From Paludibacteraceae bacterium (lineage in GTDB: Bacteria > Bacteroidota > Bacteroidia > Bacteroidales > Paludibacteraceae), in assembly GCA_024405855.1 (NCBI GenBank), contig JAKSNZ010000001.1, positions 1 to 64,000 of the forward strand: a stretch of 64,000 nucleotides of DNA, given 5' to 3'. Under the pieces are notes generated by a model that ran no database searches, was not told where the DNA came from, and was given only the letters and a program-made list of their open reading frames with translations. Position numbers and translations under genes: made by a program. Positions 8,003-15,997 of this stretch are shown in pieces. Within the stretch, counting starts at the first letter, position 1. Every line of letters starts with the position of its first letter.

Positions 8003-9076
8003 TTACAGGCTTCCTTTAGTGCTTGGTAACTCGTAATTGTAGATGTCTCTCCTAATGGCACATTTCAGTGCTTTTGCAAAAGCCTTAAAGACTCCCTCTA
8101 TCTTATGATGTTCATTTTCTCCCTCTGCCTTTATGTTGAGATTCATTTTTGCATTGTCTGATAATGACTTAAAGAAATGAAGGAACATTTCAGTAGGAGT
8201 GTCGCCAATCATATCTCTGCTGAATTTTACATTCCATACAAGCCAAGGTCTGCCGCCTAAATCCATAGCAACAGAGCATAGACAATCATCCATTGGCAAA
8301 CAGAATCCGTAACGCTCAATCCCACGCTTTTCTCCAAGTGCCTTGTAGAGAGCCTCTCCAAGTGCAATGGCTGTGTCTTCCATTGTGTGATGCTCATCAA
8401 CATTAAGGTCTCCTTTAATATTTATTAACAAATCAATGCCTGAGTGTTTGCCTATCTGTTCAAGCATGTGGTCAAAAAATCCAAGACCTGTTGATATGTT
8501 TGTCTTACCGCATCCGTCAAGGTTTAATGATATGTTTATGTCGGTCTCTTTTGTCTTTCTTGAAATTGTTGCAGTACGCTCACCTGCAAAAATAACCTCT
8601 GTAATTTTATCCCAGGTAGGGTATTGCTCAGAACCAAGAATTATTGCCTTGCATCCAAGATTGGCGGCAAGTTGGGCATCAGTGGAACGGTCTCCAATGA
8701 CAAATGAGGCTGAAAGGTCATAATCACCTGTCATATAATCCTTTAGCATGCCTGTTCCAGGCTTGCGTGTAGGCAGATTATCCTCTTTGCGTGATTTATC
8801 AATAAGTATATTGTCAAATTCAATACCCTCATTTTTGAAAACCTGCAACATTTTTGACTGAACTTTGTCAAAGTTCTCTTGCGGATAGGCACTTGTTCCC
8901 AATCCGTCCTGATTGCTTACAATAACTAATTCAAAGTCAGTGTTTTGACGCAAAAAGTACAAGTTTCTTATTACGCCAGGAATAAATTCCAACTCTTCCA
9001 GGTTGTTGACTTGTTCTGTTACAGGTGGCTCTACAATTAAAGTTCCGTCACGGTCTATAAATAATGCTCTTTTCAT
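8003..9076 (-). CDS. hisB: Bifunctional histidinol-phosphatase / imidazoleglycerol-phosphate dehydratase
   Basis: The protein has 357 aa. It catalyses steps 7 and 9 of histidine synthesis. The N-terminal HAD domain (about residues 1-160) has the nucleophile motif FIDRDGTL with Asp8 and Asp10 and a GDRSTD motif. The C-terminal dehydratase domain (about 165-357) has the metal-binding repeats [10 protein letters not shown] and ENEHHKIEG. It follows hisC by 2 bp on the same strand, so the two are co-transcribed. The other his genes are not in this window. Confidence 0.97.
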   Translation of the reverse strand: MKRALFIDRDGTLIVEPPVTEQVNNLEELEFIPGVIRNLYFLRQNTDFELVIVSNQDGLGTSAYPQENFDKVQSKMLQVFKNEGIEFDNILIDKSRKEDNLPTRKPGTGMLKDYMTGDYDLSASFVIGDRSTDAQLAANLGCKAIILGSEQYPTWDKITEVIFAGERTATISRKTKETDINISLNLDGCGKTNISTGLGFFDHMLEQIGKHSGIDLLINIKGDLNVDEHHTMEDTAIALGEALYKALGEKRGIERYGFCLPMDDCLCSVAMDLGGRPWLVWNVKFSRDMIGDTPTEMFLHFFKSLSDNAKMNLNIKAEGENEHHKIEGVFKAFAKALKCAIRRDIYNYELPSTKGSL

Positions 9077-9078
9077 AA

Positions 9079-10116
9079 TTATTCTTTATTAACCATTAAC
9101 TCTTTTATTAGAGTTTCATTCTCCTCCTTAGTTCCTATTGTTATTCTCAGACAGTTTCCGCAAAGAGTAACTGAATTTCTGTTTCTTACAACAACGCCAC
9201 GCTCTATCAGACTGCGATATGTGGCATTGGCGTCCTTTACACGTACAAGCAGGAAGTTGGCATCGGAAGGATAAATTTCATAAACAGTGCTTAATTTTCC
9301 TAACTCCGTAGCCATTCTTGACCTTTCAGCAAGTATTGATGCCACCCATTCCTCTTTTTCATCTATACATTTCAGCCTTTCACTGACAAATGTTTGTGTC
9401 AGCAAATTAATGTTGTACGGGTACTTGACATTATTGTAAAGTGATATTATCTCTTTTGAGGCAAATGCCATTCCACATCTTACAGAAGCCATGCCCCATG
9501 CTTTGGAGAATGTTTGCAGTATTATTAATTTTGGAAACTTGTCCAACTCCTTTAGCCATGACTCTCTGCCTGCAAAATCAATGTATGCTTCATCCAACAC
9601 TACAATTCCGTCAAACCAATTCAAGATATCAAGGATTCTGTCTCTTGACAAATCGTTTCCTGTAGGGTTGTTTGGAGAGCAAAGCCAAATGACCTTTGTG
9701 TTACTGTCAACCGCAGCCTTTATGGCATCTGTGTCAATGTCAAATTTTGAATCTAAATTAACCGGACGATACTCAACATTGTTTATGTCTGCCGCAACTC
9801 TGTACATGCCATACGTTGGCTCTATTGCCACCATATTGTCAATGCCTGGCTCGCAGAATATGCGTATAGTCAGGTCTATAGGCTCATCGGAACCGTTGCC
9901 AAGCAGAATCTGCTCAGCAGGCACGCCTTTTATTCTTGATATTTTGGATTTTAGAATTGTTTGACGAGGGTCAGGATAACGATTGTATGGGTATCCGAAA
10001 GGGTTCTCATTTGCATCAAGAAATACGGAAGCCTCTCCCTTAAACTCATCTCTGGCACAAGCGTATGGCTTAAGTGCCCAAATATTTTTACGTACTAAAT
10101 CCTGTAAAGTTCTCAT
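9079..10116 (-). CDS. hisC: Histidinol-phosphate aminotransferase
   Basis: The protein has 345 aa. This PLP enzyme converts imidazole-acetol phosphate to histidinol phosphate. Motifs are [44 protein letters not shown], and [14 protein letters not shown] with the PLP lysine at 205. Its start overlaps the stop of the upstream lipoprotein gene by 4 bp, and hisB follows after 2 bp: a three-gene unit. Confidence 0.97.
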   Translation of the reverse strand: MRTLQDLVRKNIWALKPYACARDEFKGEASVFLDANENPFGYPYNRYPDPRQTILKSKISRIKGVPAEQILLGNGSDEPIDLTIRIFCEPGIDNMVAIEPTYGMYRVAADINNVEYRPVNLDSKFDIDTDAIKAAVDSNTKVIWLCSPNNPTGNDLSRDRILDILNWFDGIVVLDEAYIDFAGRESWLKELDKFPKLIILQTFSKAWGMASVRCGMAFASKEIISLYNNVKYPYNINLLTQTFVSERLKCIDEKEEWVASILAERSRMATELGKLSTVYEIYPSDANFLLVRVKDANATYRSLIERGVVVRNRNSVTLCGNCLRITIGTKEENETLIKELMVNKE

Positions 10117-10622
10117 TTCTGTTTCTCCTTATTCACTATCTTAAATCTGAAACCTTGTCTGAATGGATTAAACTCACTCTTAACATTGGCTGTACTCTTC
10201 AAAAGGAATTCAATGTTAACGTCATTGGTCTTTGTTTCAGGACTCTTGATTGCAATTGTTTTTATAACATTCAAGAGTAGGGCATCGCCGTTATTCATAT
10301 TCTTAAATACATAAAGCCCTTCTGACCTATCAGATGCGGCAGTGTCACAAAGTTGTTCAAAATCAGCATCGGTGAACACTGAATCAGACATAAGTGCTCT
10401 GTCAATCTTTAACTGAAAATACTCAAGTTTGTCATAATAAGGTAAAAGTGCCACATTGACAAACTGCAAAGTGTCTCCAACAAAAAGAGTGTCAGATTTA
10501 ATCATGTGACTGTTTATCAAAATTGTCTTGATTTCAATTTTAGGGCTTATAACATTTTCATTCCTACACGATGCCAAAATAACCGTGCAAAAGATTGAAA
10601 AAAACAGTAAAAAACGTTTCAT
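10113..10622 (-). CDS. Uncharacterised lipoprotein
   Basis: The protein has 169 aa. It has a lipoprotein signal with lipobox ILASC (Cys at 19), followed by a small, probably beta-rich domain (KIEIKTILINSHMI, LFVGDTLQFVNVALLPY). No family was recognised. It heads the hisC-hisB unit with a 4-bp overlap, although a periplasmic or outer-membrane lipoprotein has no obvious link to histidine synthesis. Confidence 0.8.
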   Translation of the reverse strand: MKRFLLFFSIFCTVILASCRNENVISPKIEIKTILINSHMIKSDTLFVGDTLQFVNVALLPYYDKLEYFQLKIDRALMSDSVFTDADFEQLCDTAASDRSEGLYVFKNMNNGDALLLNVIKTIAIKSPETKTNDVNIEFLLKSTANVKSEFNPFRQGFRFKIVNKEKQK

Positions 10623-10648
10623 GCTAATGATAATATCTATTTAACCTC

Positions 10649-10656
10649 CAAAGATA
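10649..10656 (-). promoter_or_regulatory. -7 box of the lipoprotein-hisC-hisB unit
   Basis: Minus-strand TATCTTTG, 27 bp upstream of the lipoprotein ATG. Confidence 0.55.
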
Positions 10657-10697
10657 ATGATTTTTTTTGTATTTTCGCAGAAAATTATTCAACCATA

Positions 10698-11366
10698 ATG
10701 ATACCTGAAAAAACTAAGGCGTTTTTATTTGATATGGACGGTGTTATTTTTGACTCGATGCCGTTCCATGCAAAGGCTTGGAGTGATGCGTTTAAGGAGT
10801 TTGGAATTGCTTTTTCTGAATATCAGGTTTATCTTCAGGAGGGGAGTACAGGATTCAAAACCGTCAACGATGTGTTTATGCAGCAAAAGGGAAGATGTGC
10901 CACAGAACAGGAGGTGGATGCCATTTATGGGCTGAAATGCAGGATTTTTGAGAAAATAGGTTGTAACAAGCCTATGGCATATATGGACAAACTGCTCTCT
11001 TACTTGAAAGGTAAGGGTTATATAATAGGTATTGTTACGGGTTCAGGACAAAAATCATTAATTGAAAAACTTGATGATGCATATCCCGGCATATTTTCAA
11101 AAGAGAGAATGGTTACTGCGTATGATGTTACAAAAGGCAAACCTGACCCTGAACCATACCTGAAAGGTCTTGTAAAGGTTGGAGTTAATGCTGATGAGGC
11201 TGTTGTAATAGAAAACGCTCCTTTGGGCATACAGGCGGCAAAGGCAGCAGGAATATATACCATTGGTATAAACACAGGGATTCTTGACATTCAATGCTTG
11301 AAGGAATCCGGAGCCGATGAGGTTTTTGGAAGTGTTAAGGAGTGGTATGAGAAGATAACCAAGTGA
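10698..11366 (+). CDS. HAD-superfamily phosphatase / beta-phosphoglucomutase-like
   Basis: The protein has 222 aa. HAD motif I is FDMDGVIFDSM (nucleophile and acid/base Asp), motif II is the T of GIVTGSGQKS, motif III is KGKPDPEPY, and motif IV is VIENAPLGIQAAKAAG. The cap and IENAPLG motif are typical of beta-phosphoglucomutase-like enzymes and sugar-phosphate phosphatases; the substrate cannot be told. It is a lone gene whose TGA stop shares a base triplet with the 3' end of the tRNA on the other strand. Confidence 0.9.
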   Translation: MIPEKTKAFLFDMDGVIFDSMPFHAKAWSDAFKEFGIAFSEYQVYLQEGSTGFKTVNDVFMQQKGRCATEQEVDAIYGLKCRIFEKIGCNKPMAYMDKLLSYLKGKGYIIGIVTGSGQKSLIEKLDDAYPGIFSKERMVTAYDVTKGKPDPEPYLKGLVKVGVNADEAVVIENAPLGIQAAKAAGIYTIGINTGILDIQCLKESGADEVFGSVKEWYEKITK

Positions 11367-11437
11367 TCCCGTCGGGATTCGAACCCGAGACCCACAGCTT
11401 AGAAGGCTGTTGCTCTATCCAACTGAGCTACGGAACC
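11364..11437 (-). tRNA. tRNA-Arg (anticodon TCT)
   Basis: A 74-nt cloverleaf on the minus strand: acceptor GGTTCCG pairs with CGGGATC (two G-U pairs), the D-arm is GCTCAGTTGGATAGAGC, the anticodon loop CTTCTAA is flanked by CAGC/GCTG-type pairing (anticodon TCT, reads AGA), and the T-loop is GGTTCGAATCC. The discriminator is A; CCA is not encoded. Its 3' end overlaps the stop codon of the HAD gene. Confidence 0.95.
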
Positions 11438-11486
11438 AAAAAATTCATTGCCTTTGCAAAAATTTTTGCAAAGGTAATAAATTTTT

Positions 11487-11521
11487 AATTGAAAATTGAA
11501 AATTGAATGTTGAAAATTTAA
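11487..11521. repeat. Period-7 tandem repeat (AATTGAA units)
   Basis: AATTGAA three times, then TGTTGAA and AATTTAA, in an exact 7-bp register between the tRNA and the tamL 3' end. Confidence 0.85.
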
Positions 11522-11545
11522 GTTTTGTACAAAATTTTAAGAAAG

Positions 11546-11580
11546 GTCAAGTCCTTGTCCCTTGTTCCTTGTCCCTTAGA
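11546..11580. repeat. Period-7 tandem repeat (CCTTGTC units) running into the tamL stop codon
   Basis: GTCAAGT, CCTTGTC, CCTTGTT, CCTTGTC, CCTTAGA in a 7-bp register. The last unit contains the tamL stop codon (11576-11578). Confidence 0.85.
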
Positions 11581-13852
11581 ATGGGAATCCTACTGCAAAA
11601 TGTAGTGCGGTATCCTTTGTGATATTCCAGCCTGGTACAAATCTCCATTGTTTTCCTTGTTCTTGGGCAGGGTCAAACGCTTTTAAACCCCAATCAAGGC
11701 GAACCACAAAGAAATCAAAGTTAAGCCTTAATCCAATTCCGTAACCAAAGGCAATCTGCTTATAGAAGCGGTCAAATTTGAATTGACCTTCCGCCTGACC
11801 TTCATCTTGCAGAGTCCAAATGTTTCCTGCATCAAGGAAAGCCGCAAGTTCAAGTTTCCAAAACAGTTTGGTTCTGTATTCAATATTCATGTTCAGGTTT
11901 ATATCGCCGCTCTGTTTCATGTAGTCAATATTGTCTGTTGCGGCATAGTTACCTGGACCAAGAGAGCGTGCAGACCAACCTCTTACGCTGTTTGCACCAC
12001 CACCATAGTACCTCTTTTCAAAAGGTAGTGTCTGTGAGTTCAAATAGGGAACACCCACGCCTAATCCAATGTGAAACGCCACGGTGTTTTTTTCATTGGC
12101 AACAAGCCTGTAGCAGTAGTCAAAATCAACTTTGGCATATTGGGCAAATGGTATTTTACCTGCCAAATATGAACCGCTCTCATTTTTAGGGGTGTTTGCC
12201 GCAACGCAAATTCCGTACATCAGGTTTCCACTGGTCTCCACAGCCGCTCTTACAGAGTAATTGTTTGTGTTTTCATTCAGTTTCTTGTTTGTATATGAAA
12301 TTGAATAGCCTGTTCTCATAATGAAGTGGTCTTCATAACTGTATTGGAGTATTGATGATTTAATAGTCTGCTTAAACTCATCGCTCATGAACGGCAGATA
12401 TACATAGTTAAAGTCAACAAGGTCAAACTGATGGCTTATGTTCTTCTTTCCTGTCCACAGATACCTGATACCTGTACCTACAATTATACGAGAATAGTCC
12501 TTACGGGTCTGATATGAAAAGTTCATATATATCTCTGTATTGGTGCTGTTGTTTCTTAAATAGTTGATATTTAGGAAAGGACACAGCAGAATAGGGAATT
12601 TTAGGGAAGCCTCCGTTGAAAAATCCCAAATGGAGCGTTTGGTTATCAAGGATTCATTACCTCCACGGATACTTAAACTGAATTGCTCCCCACCCTTAAA
12701 TAGGTTTCCGTGGGTGTATTTCACCATACCTGCAAGTCCAAAATCACCTTCATTGTTTGTTCCGTCAATTTGGGCACTTATTGATTGGAACTTGTCAGGG
12801 GTCAATATTATATTACAGTCAAGTTCATGCTTTGTGCTGTCATCAGTCCTTTTGAATATAATGTTTTGATACTTGTATGTGTTCAGACCTGATAATTTGG
12901 AGTAGGTTTTGTCAACCTTGCTTTCATTATAGAGTGAATTAGGCTCTATTTGTGAATTTCTGTATAATGCTTTTGGTCTGGTCAGACGTGTGTTTGTATA
13001 TACGTGTACGGTCTTGTATGAAGACTCCTTAAGTTTGCCTTGTAATGTTGAATCAGCAAGGTCTTCAATGTCAGACAGTTCATAAAACGTTACATTTCTT
13101 ATTGTATATGGCTGGTGTGGTTCTGTTTCATACTGGTTTTTGCCCACAATACGCTTGACAGGTTTTATAAGTAATGCCAAATTAACGGTATGGTTGCCAA
13201 GTGTGCTGTCAGCCATTATTGATATATAGTCTTTGTCAAATTCATAATAACCGTTGTTCTTCAATATCTTAGTAATTCTTACTCGCTCGCTTTCAAGAAC
13301 GTCGGCATCAAATTTTTTGCCTACACGAACAAGTGTTTTTGCACTGTCAGCAAGCACAAGTCTTAGAAGTGCAGTATCTTTAATGGCATATTTGTAGGAA
13401 TTGATTATGTAAGGTTCTCCTGCCTTTATCTTAAACTTAACATTCGCTTTTTTCTTTTTGTATGTGGTTTCTGATGAAACCTGTGCATTGAAGAATCCCT
13501 TATTACCCATATATTTTTTTAGTTCCTCCTCCGATGCGGTAGTCATTTCAGGGTCATAAATTACAGGCTCGTCTCCAATTTTGCGGAGAAAGCGGTTTAT
13601 CCATAATGCGGTATCGGGGCTGGAAAGACTGTACAGACCAAGATTGAAAGGTATGAAATCAAACAGTTTTGGGTTAGGATTTTGACGTAGGTATGTCTTC
13701 AGGTCATAGGCCTTAATGTCCTTTTGGTCACACTTTATTTCAAGTTTATTCAGAAGATAAGACCCGTCAGGCACATATTTTGTTGTTTGACACGATGTTA
13801 ATATTGTGCCAAACAATAGTATAAATGTGCGGATGAGAGCCTTTTTCTGCAT
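11576..13852 (-). CDS. tamL: TamL-like lipidated Omp85/BamA-TamA family outer-membrane protein
   Basis: The protein has 758 aa. It starts with a lipoprotein signal (lipobox ILTSC, Cys at 21), which separates the Bacteroidota TamL type from ordinary TamA. POTRA-like segments lie at about residues 30-270 (RITKILKNNGYYEFDKDYI), and a 16-strand-type beta-barrel at about 390-758, with the RRYYGGGANSVRGWSARSLGPG loop motif (here KRYYGGG) and a terminal Phe (FAVGFPF). Family members act in outer-membrane protein or envelope assembly. It is a single gene whose promoter region shares a palindrome with the DUF5686 gene at 46.7 kb. Confidence 0.9.
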   Translation of the reverse strand: MQKKALIRTFILLFGTILTSCQTTKYVPDGSYLLNKLEIKCDQKDIKAYDLKTYLRQNPNPKLFDFIPFNLGLYSLSSPDTALWINRFLRKIGDEPVIYDPEMTTASEEELKKYMGNKGFFNAQVSSETTYKKKKANVKFKIKAGEPYIINSYKYAIKDTALLRLVLADSAKTLVRVGKKFDADVLESERVRITKILKNNGYYEFDKDYISIMADSTLGNHTVNLALLIKPVKRIVGKNQYETEPHQPYTIRNVTFYELSDIEDLADSTLQGKLKESSYKTVHVYTNTRLTRPKALYRNSQIEPNSLYNESKVDKTYSKLSGLNTYKYQNIIFKRTDDSTKHELDCNIILTPDKFQSISAQIDGTNNEGDFGLAGMVKYTHGNLFKGGEQFSLSIRGGNESLITKRSIWDFSTEASLKFPILLCPFLNINYLRNNSTNTEIYMNFSYQTRKDYSRIIVGTGIRYLWTGKKNISHQFDLVDFNYVYLPFMSDEFKQTIKSSILQYSYEDHFIMRTGYSISYTNKKLNENTNNYSVRAAVETSGNLMYGICVAANTPKNESGSYLAGKIPFAQYAKVDFDYCYRLVANEKNTVAFHIGLGVGVPYLNSQTLPFEKRYYGGGANSVRGWSARSLGPGNYAATDNIDYMKQSGDINLNMNIEYRTKLFWKLELAAFLDAGNIWTLQDEGQAEGQFKFDRFYKQIAFGYGIGLRLNFDFFVVRLDWGLKAFDPAQEQGKQWRFVPGWNITKDTALHFAVGFPF

Positions 13853-13863
13853 ATTAATCCAAT

Positions 13864-13889
13864 ATAACTTGTAAAGTTACTAATTTTTT
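13864..13889 (-). promoter_or_regulatory. Palindromic promoter element upstream of tamL
   Basis: TAACTTGTAAAGTTA (13865-13879) is a 6-bp inverted repeat around a 3-nt centre. Read on the minus strand it includes TAACTTTA, one base off the TAnnTTTG -7 box. 25 of 26 bases match 46763-46788 upstream of the DUF5686 gene. Confidence 0.55.
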
Positions 13890-13918
13890 GCTAATTTAGA
13901 GGCTTAAAAATAAGCAAA

Positions 13919-14674
13919 ATGTTAAGCAAAAATAAAATTAAGTTAGTAGGACAGTTATCAAACAAGAAATTCCGCTATGAAAACTCCTTGTTTTTGGCTG
14001 AAGGTCATAAGTGTGTGAATGAACTGCTAAAGAGTTTTGAGTGTGTGTTTCTTGCCCATACAGAAGGGTATGAACTGCCTGATGGTGTGCGTAAACCAAA
14101 AGATATTGAGACGGTTACGTCTCAGGAATTAAAACAGGTAAGCCTGCTTGAAACACCGCAGAATGTGCTTGCAATATTTAGAATCAAGCCTAATGCAGGT
14201 AATGGTGTTAAACTTGAGGGCAAACTGACCATAGCAATTGACGGCGTGCAAGATGCCGGCAATATGGGAACAATAGTCAGAATTGCTGATTGGTTTGGGG
14301 TTGAAGACATAGTCTGCTCTTTTGGAACGGTTGATGTGTACAATCCAAAATGTGTGCAGGCAACTATGGGTGCACTTGCAAGGGTCAATGTACGCTACAC
14401 AGATTTGGCGGAGTTTCTTAAATCAGCATCGGAGAAAGTGAGTGTGTACACAACCACACTTGACGGCTCAAATATCTACGAATCAAAATTAGATAACAAT
14501 GCTGTTGTAGTGTTTGGAAATGAAGGTAACGGAATCAGCAGGGAGGTGCGTTCACTCTGTAACAGGTCCTTGATTATTCCGTCTTTTCCAAAAGAGAGGG
14601 TCACTTCTGAATCTTTGAATGTAGGAGTTGCCGCCGCCATTGTCATTGGCGAGTTCAGAAGACAATTCAAGTAG
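13919..14674 (+). CDS. TrmH/SpoU-family RNA 2'-O-methyltransferase
   Basis: The protein has 251 aa. It has an N-terminal substrate-binding domain (residues 1-100; RYENSLFLAEGHKCVNELL) and a C-terminal SPOUT knot domain with the three family motifs DGVQDAGNMGTIVRIADWFG, VVFGNEGNGISREVRSLC and IPSFPKERVTSESLNVGVAAAI. It methylates a tRNA or rRNA ribose with S-adenosylmethionine; the exact site is unknown. Its last 123 bp overlap the antisense 3' end of the DUF4296 gene. Confidence 0.93.
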   Translation: MLSKNKIKLVGQLSNKKFRYENSLFLAEGHKCVNELLKSFECVFLAHTEGYELPDGVRKPKDIETVTSQELKQVSLLETPQNVLAIFRIKPNAGNGVKLEGKLTIAIDGVQDAGNMGTIVRIADWFGVEDIVCSFGTVDVYNPKCVQATMGALARVNVRYTDLAEFLKSASEKVSVYTTTLDGSNIYESKLDNNAVVVFGNEGNGISREVRSLCNRSLIIPSFPKERVTSESLNVGVAAAIVIGEFRRQFK

Positions 14675-15016
14675 CAGACATTTCTTTTCCCCTTTAAGAA
14701 CACGTTTCTTCTCTTTTTCAAGTTTGGCTAAAACAATGTCATAGACCAATTTATATTCACCCTTGTTTTGGGTGTACCACGCTATGTAGTTGTTAAATTG
14801 TTCAGGGGTGATTTTATGGCTTTTCAGTATGTTGTCATAGACGTATGACTTTTCTGATGTGTTGCTTAAGTGATTGTAAACTGTAGCTGATTCAGTGATG
14901 TGAATGTCATACAGCAGGTCAGCCATCTCTTCATTGCTTATGGTGGCTTTATCATTATGGCATCCGGAAAGTATGAACCCTATGATAACTATTGATATGG
15001 CAACCCGATGCTTCAT
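14552..15016 (-). CDS. DUF4296 lipoprotein with a C-terminal extension antisense to trmH
   Basis: The protein has 154 aa. Lipobox ILSGC (Cys at 19), then the DUF4296 helical domain (MADLLYDIHITESATVY; TPEQFNNYIAWYTQNK). The last 40 residues are read from the complement of the trmH 3' end and look like random low-structure sequence, so the stop may have been lost and the frame extended. The function of DUF4296 is unknown. It overlaps the lspA stop by 4 bp and belongs to the ileS-dksA-lspA block. Confidence 0.88.
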   Translation of the reverse strand: MKHRVAISIVIIGFILSGCHNDKATISNEEMADLLYDIHITESATVYNHLSNTSEKSYVYDNILKSHKITPEQFNNYIAWYTQNKGEYKLVYDIVLAKLEKEKKRVLKGEKKCLLLELSSELANDNGGGNSYIQRFRSDPLFWKRRNNQGPVTE

Positions 15017-15558
15017 TTTGCACTTTCCTTAAAAATACTGCCGCTGAAAATCAGCAATATGAAAACTGCTACGGTTATAGCGGAATCGGCTATGTTGAAT
15101 ACAGGAGAGAAGAAAATGTAATGTTCTCCACCCATATTCCACTCAACAAGAGGGAAGTAGAGCATATCAATAACCCGTCCGTTAAACAGCGGAGCGTAGT
15201 CAAAGGCTATTCCGTAGAAAACGCAGTCAATAATATTGCCTGTGGCACCTGCAAATATAAGTGAAAGGCATATAATGAAAAGAGTGCTTTCCCCTTTCTT
15301 TATACAGTGGACTATGTACCATGCAATAAGTCCGCTGATAACTATTCTGAAAATGGTAAGTACTGTCTTGTTTATAAAAGTCAGACCAAATGCAATGCCG
15401 TTATTTTCAACATAGTGCAGGCGGAACCAATCAGTAATTACATATTCTTCTCCCAAATAGAAAGAACTATGCACCCATAATTTCAATGCCTGGTCAGCAA
15501 TGAGAATTATGAGTACAATAATTGAAGCTATTATGGATTGCTTTTGAATCTTTGACAT
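15013..15558 (-). CDS. lspA: Lipoprotein signal peptidase (signal peptidase II)
   Basis: The protein has 181 aa with four membrane helices. It cleaves prolipoproteins before the lipidated Cys. Catalytic aspartates sit in GNIIDCVFYG and FNIADSAI; other conserved blocks are ADQALKLWV and ENNGIAFGL. The gene abuts the dksA-like gene (1-bp overlap) and overlaps the DUF4296 lipoprotein gene, one of its likely substrates. The extended loop before FNIADS is usual in Bacteroidota. Confidence 0.96.
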   Translation of the reverse strand: MSKIQKQSIIASIIVLIILIADQALKLWVHSSFYLGEEYVITDWFRLHYVENNGIAFGLTFINKTVLTIFRIVISGLIAWYIVHCIKKGESTLFIICLSLIFAGATGNIIDCVFYGIAFDYAPLFNGRVIDMLYFPLVEWNMGGEHYIFFSPVFNIADSAITVAVFILLIFSGSIFKESAK

Positions 15559-15938
15559 CAGTGCTTCTTTTCACCCTTTGCCTCTATGCTAAGTGTAGCG
15601 TGAGGTACCGCTCTAAGACGCTCTTTAGGTATAAGTTTGCCTGTCTCACGGCATATACCGTATGTCTTGTTCTCAATTCTTATAAGTGCAGCCTGCAGAT
15701 GCTGTATAAACTTCATCTGACGTTGGGCAAGTCTGCCTGCCTCTTCCTTTGACATAGTGGTGGCACCCTCCTCCAACACCTTGAATGTAGGAGACGTGTC
15801 AGAAGTGTCATTGCCGTCAAGGTTATTGAGGGCATTCTTCAACTGCTCGTAATCTGCGTATGCCTGTTTGAGCTTTTCTTCTATAATGACTTTGAACTCA
15901 GCAAGTTCAGCATCTGAATAACGTGTTTTTTCTGCCAT
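15558..15938 (-). CDS. DksA/TraR-family regulator with reduced zinc finger
   Basis: The protein has 126 aa. It has an N-terminal coiled coil (residues about 8-75) and a C-terminal finger region YGICRETGKLIPKERLRAVPHA. Only one of the four finger Cys remains, as seen in Bacteroidota homologs, so zinc binding is doubtful. DksA proteins bind the RNA polymerase secondary channel. A strong Shine-Dalgarno sequence (AGGAGGG on the minus strand, ending about 8 nt before ATG) precedes it, rare in this phylum. It sits between ileS and lspA. Confidence 0.9.
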   Translation of the reverse strand: MAEKTRYSDAELAEFKVIIEEKLKQAYADYEQLKNALNNLDGNDTSDTSPTFKVLEEGATTMSKEEAGRLAQRQMKFIQHLQAALIRIENKTYGICRETGKLIPKERLRAVPHATLSIEAKGEKKH

Positions 15939-15997
15939 GGCTTTGCCCTCCTATAAAATTATTATTCTGCGAATTTAGCAAATTTTACAATAAAAAC

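Noticed and set aside
11364-11437. tRNA-Arg as the attachment site of an integrated element
   Set aside because: No integrase, no duplicated tRNA 3' end, and ordinary housekeeping genes on both sides.
15558-15938. Loss of zinc-finger Cys in the DksA-like protein as a damaged gene
   Set aside because: To my knowledge Bacteroidota homologs commonly show the same reduced finger; the frame is intact.
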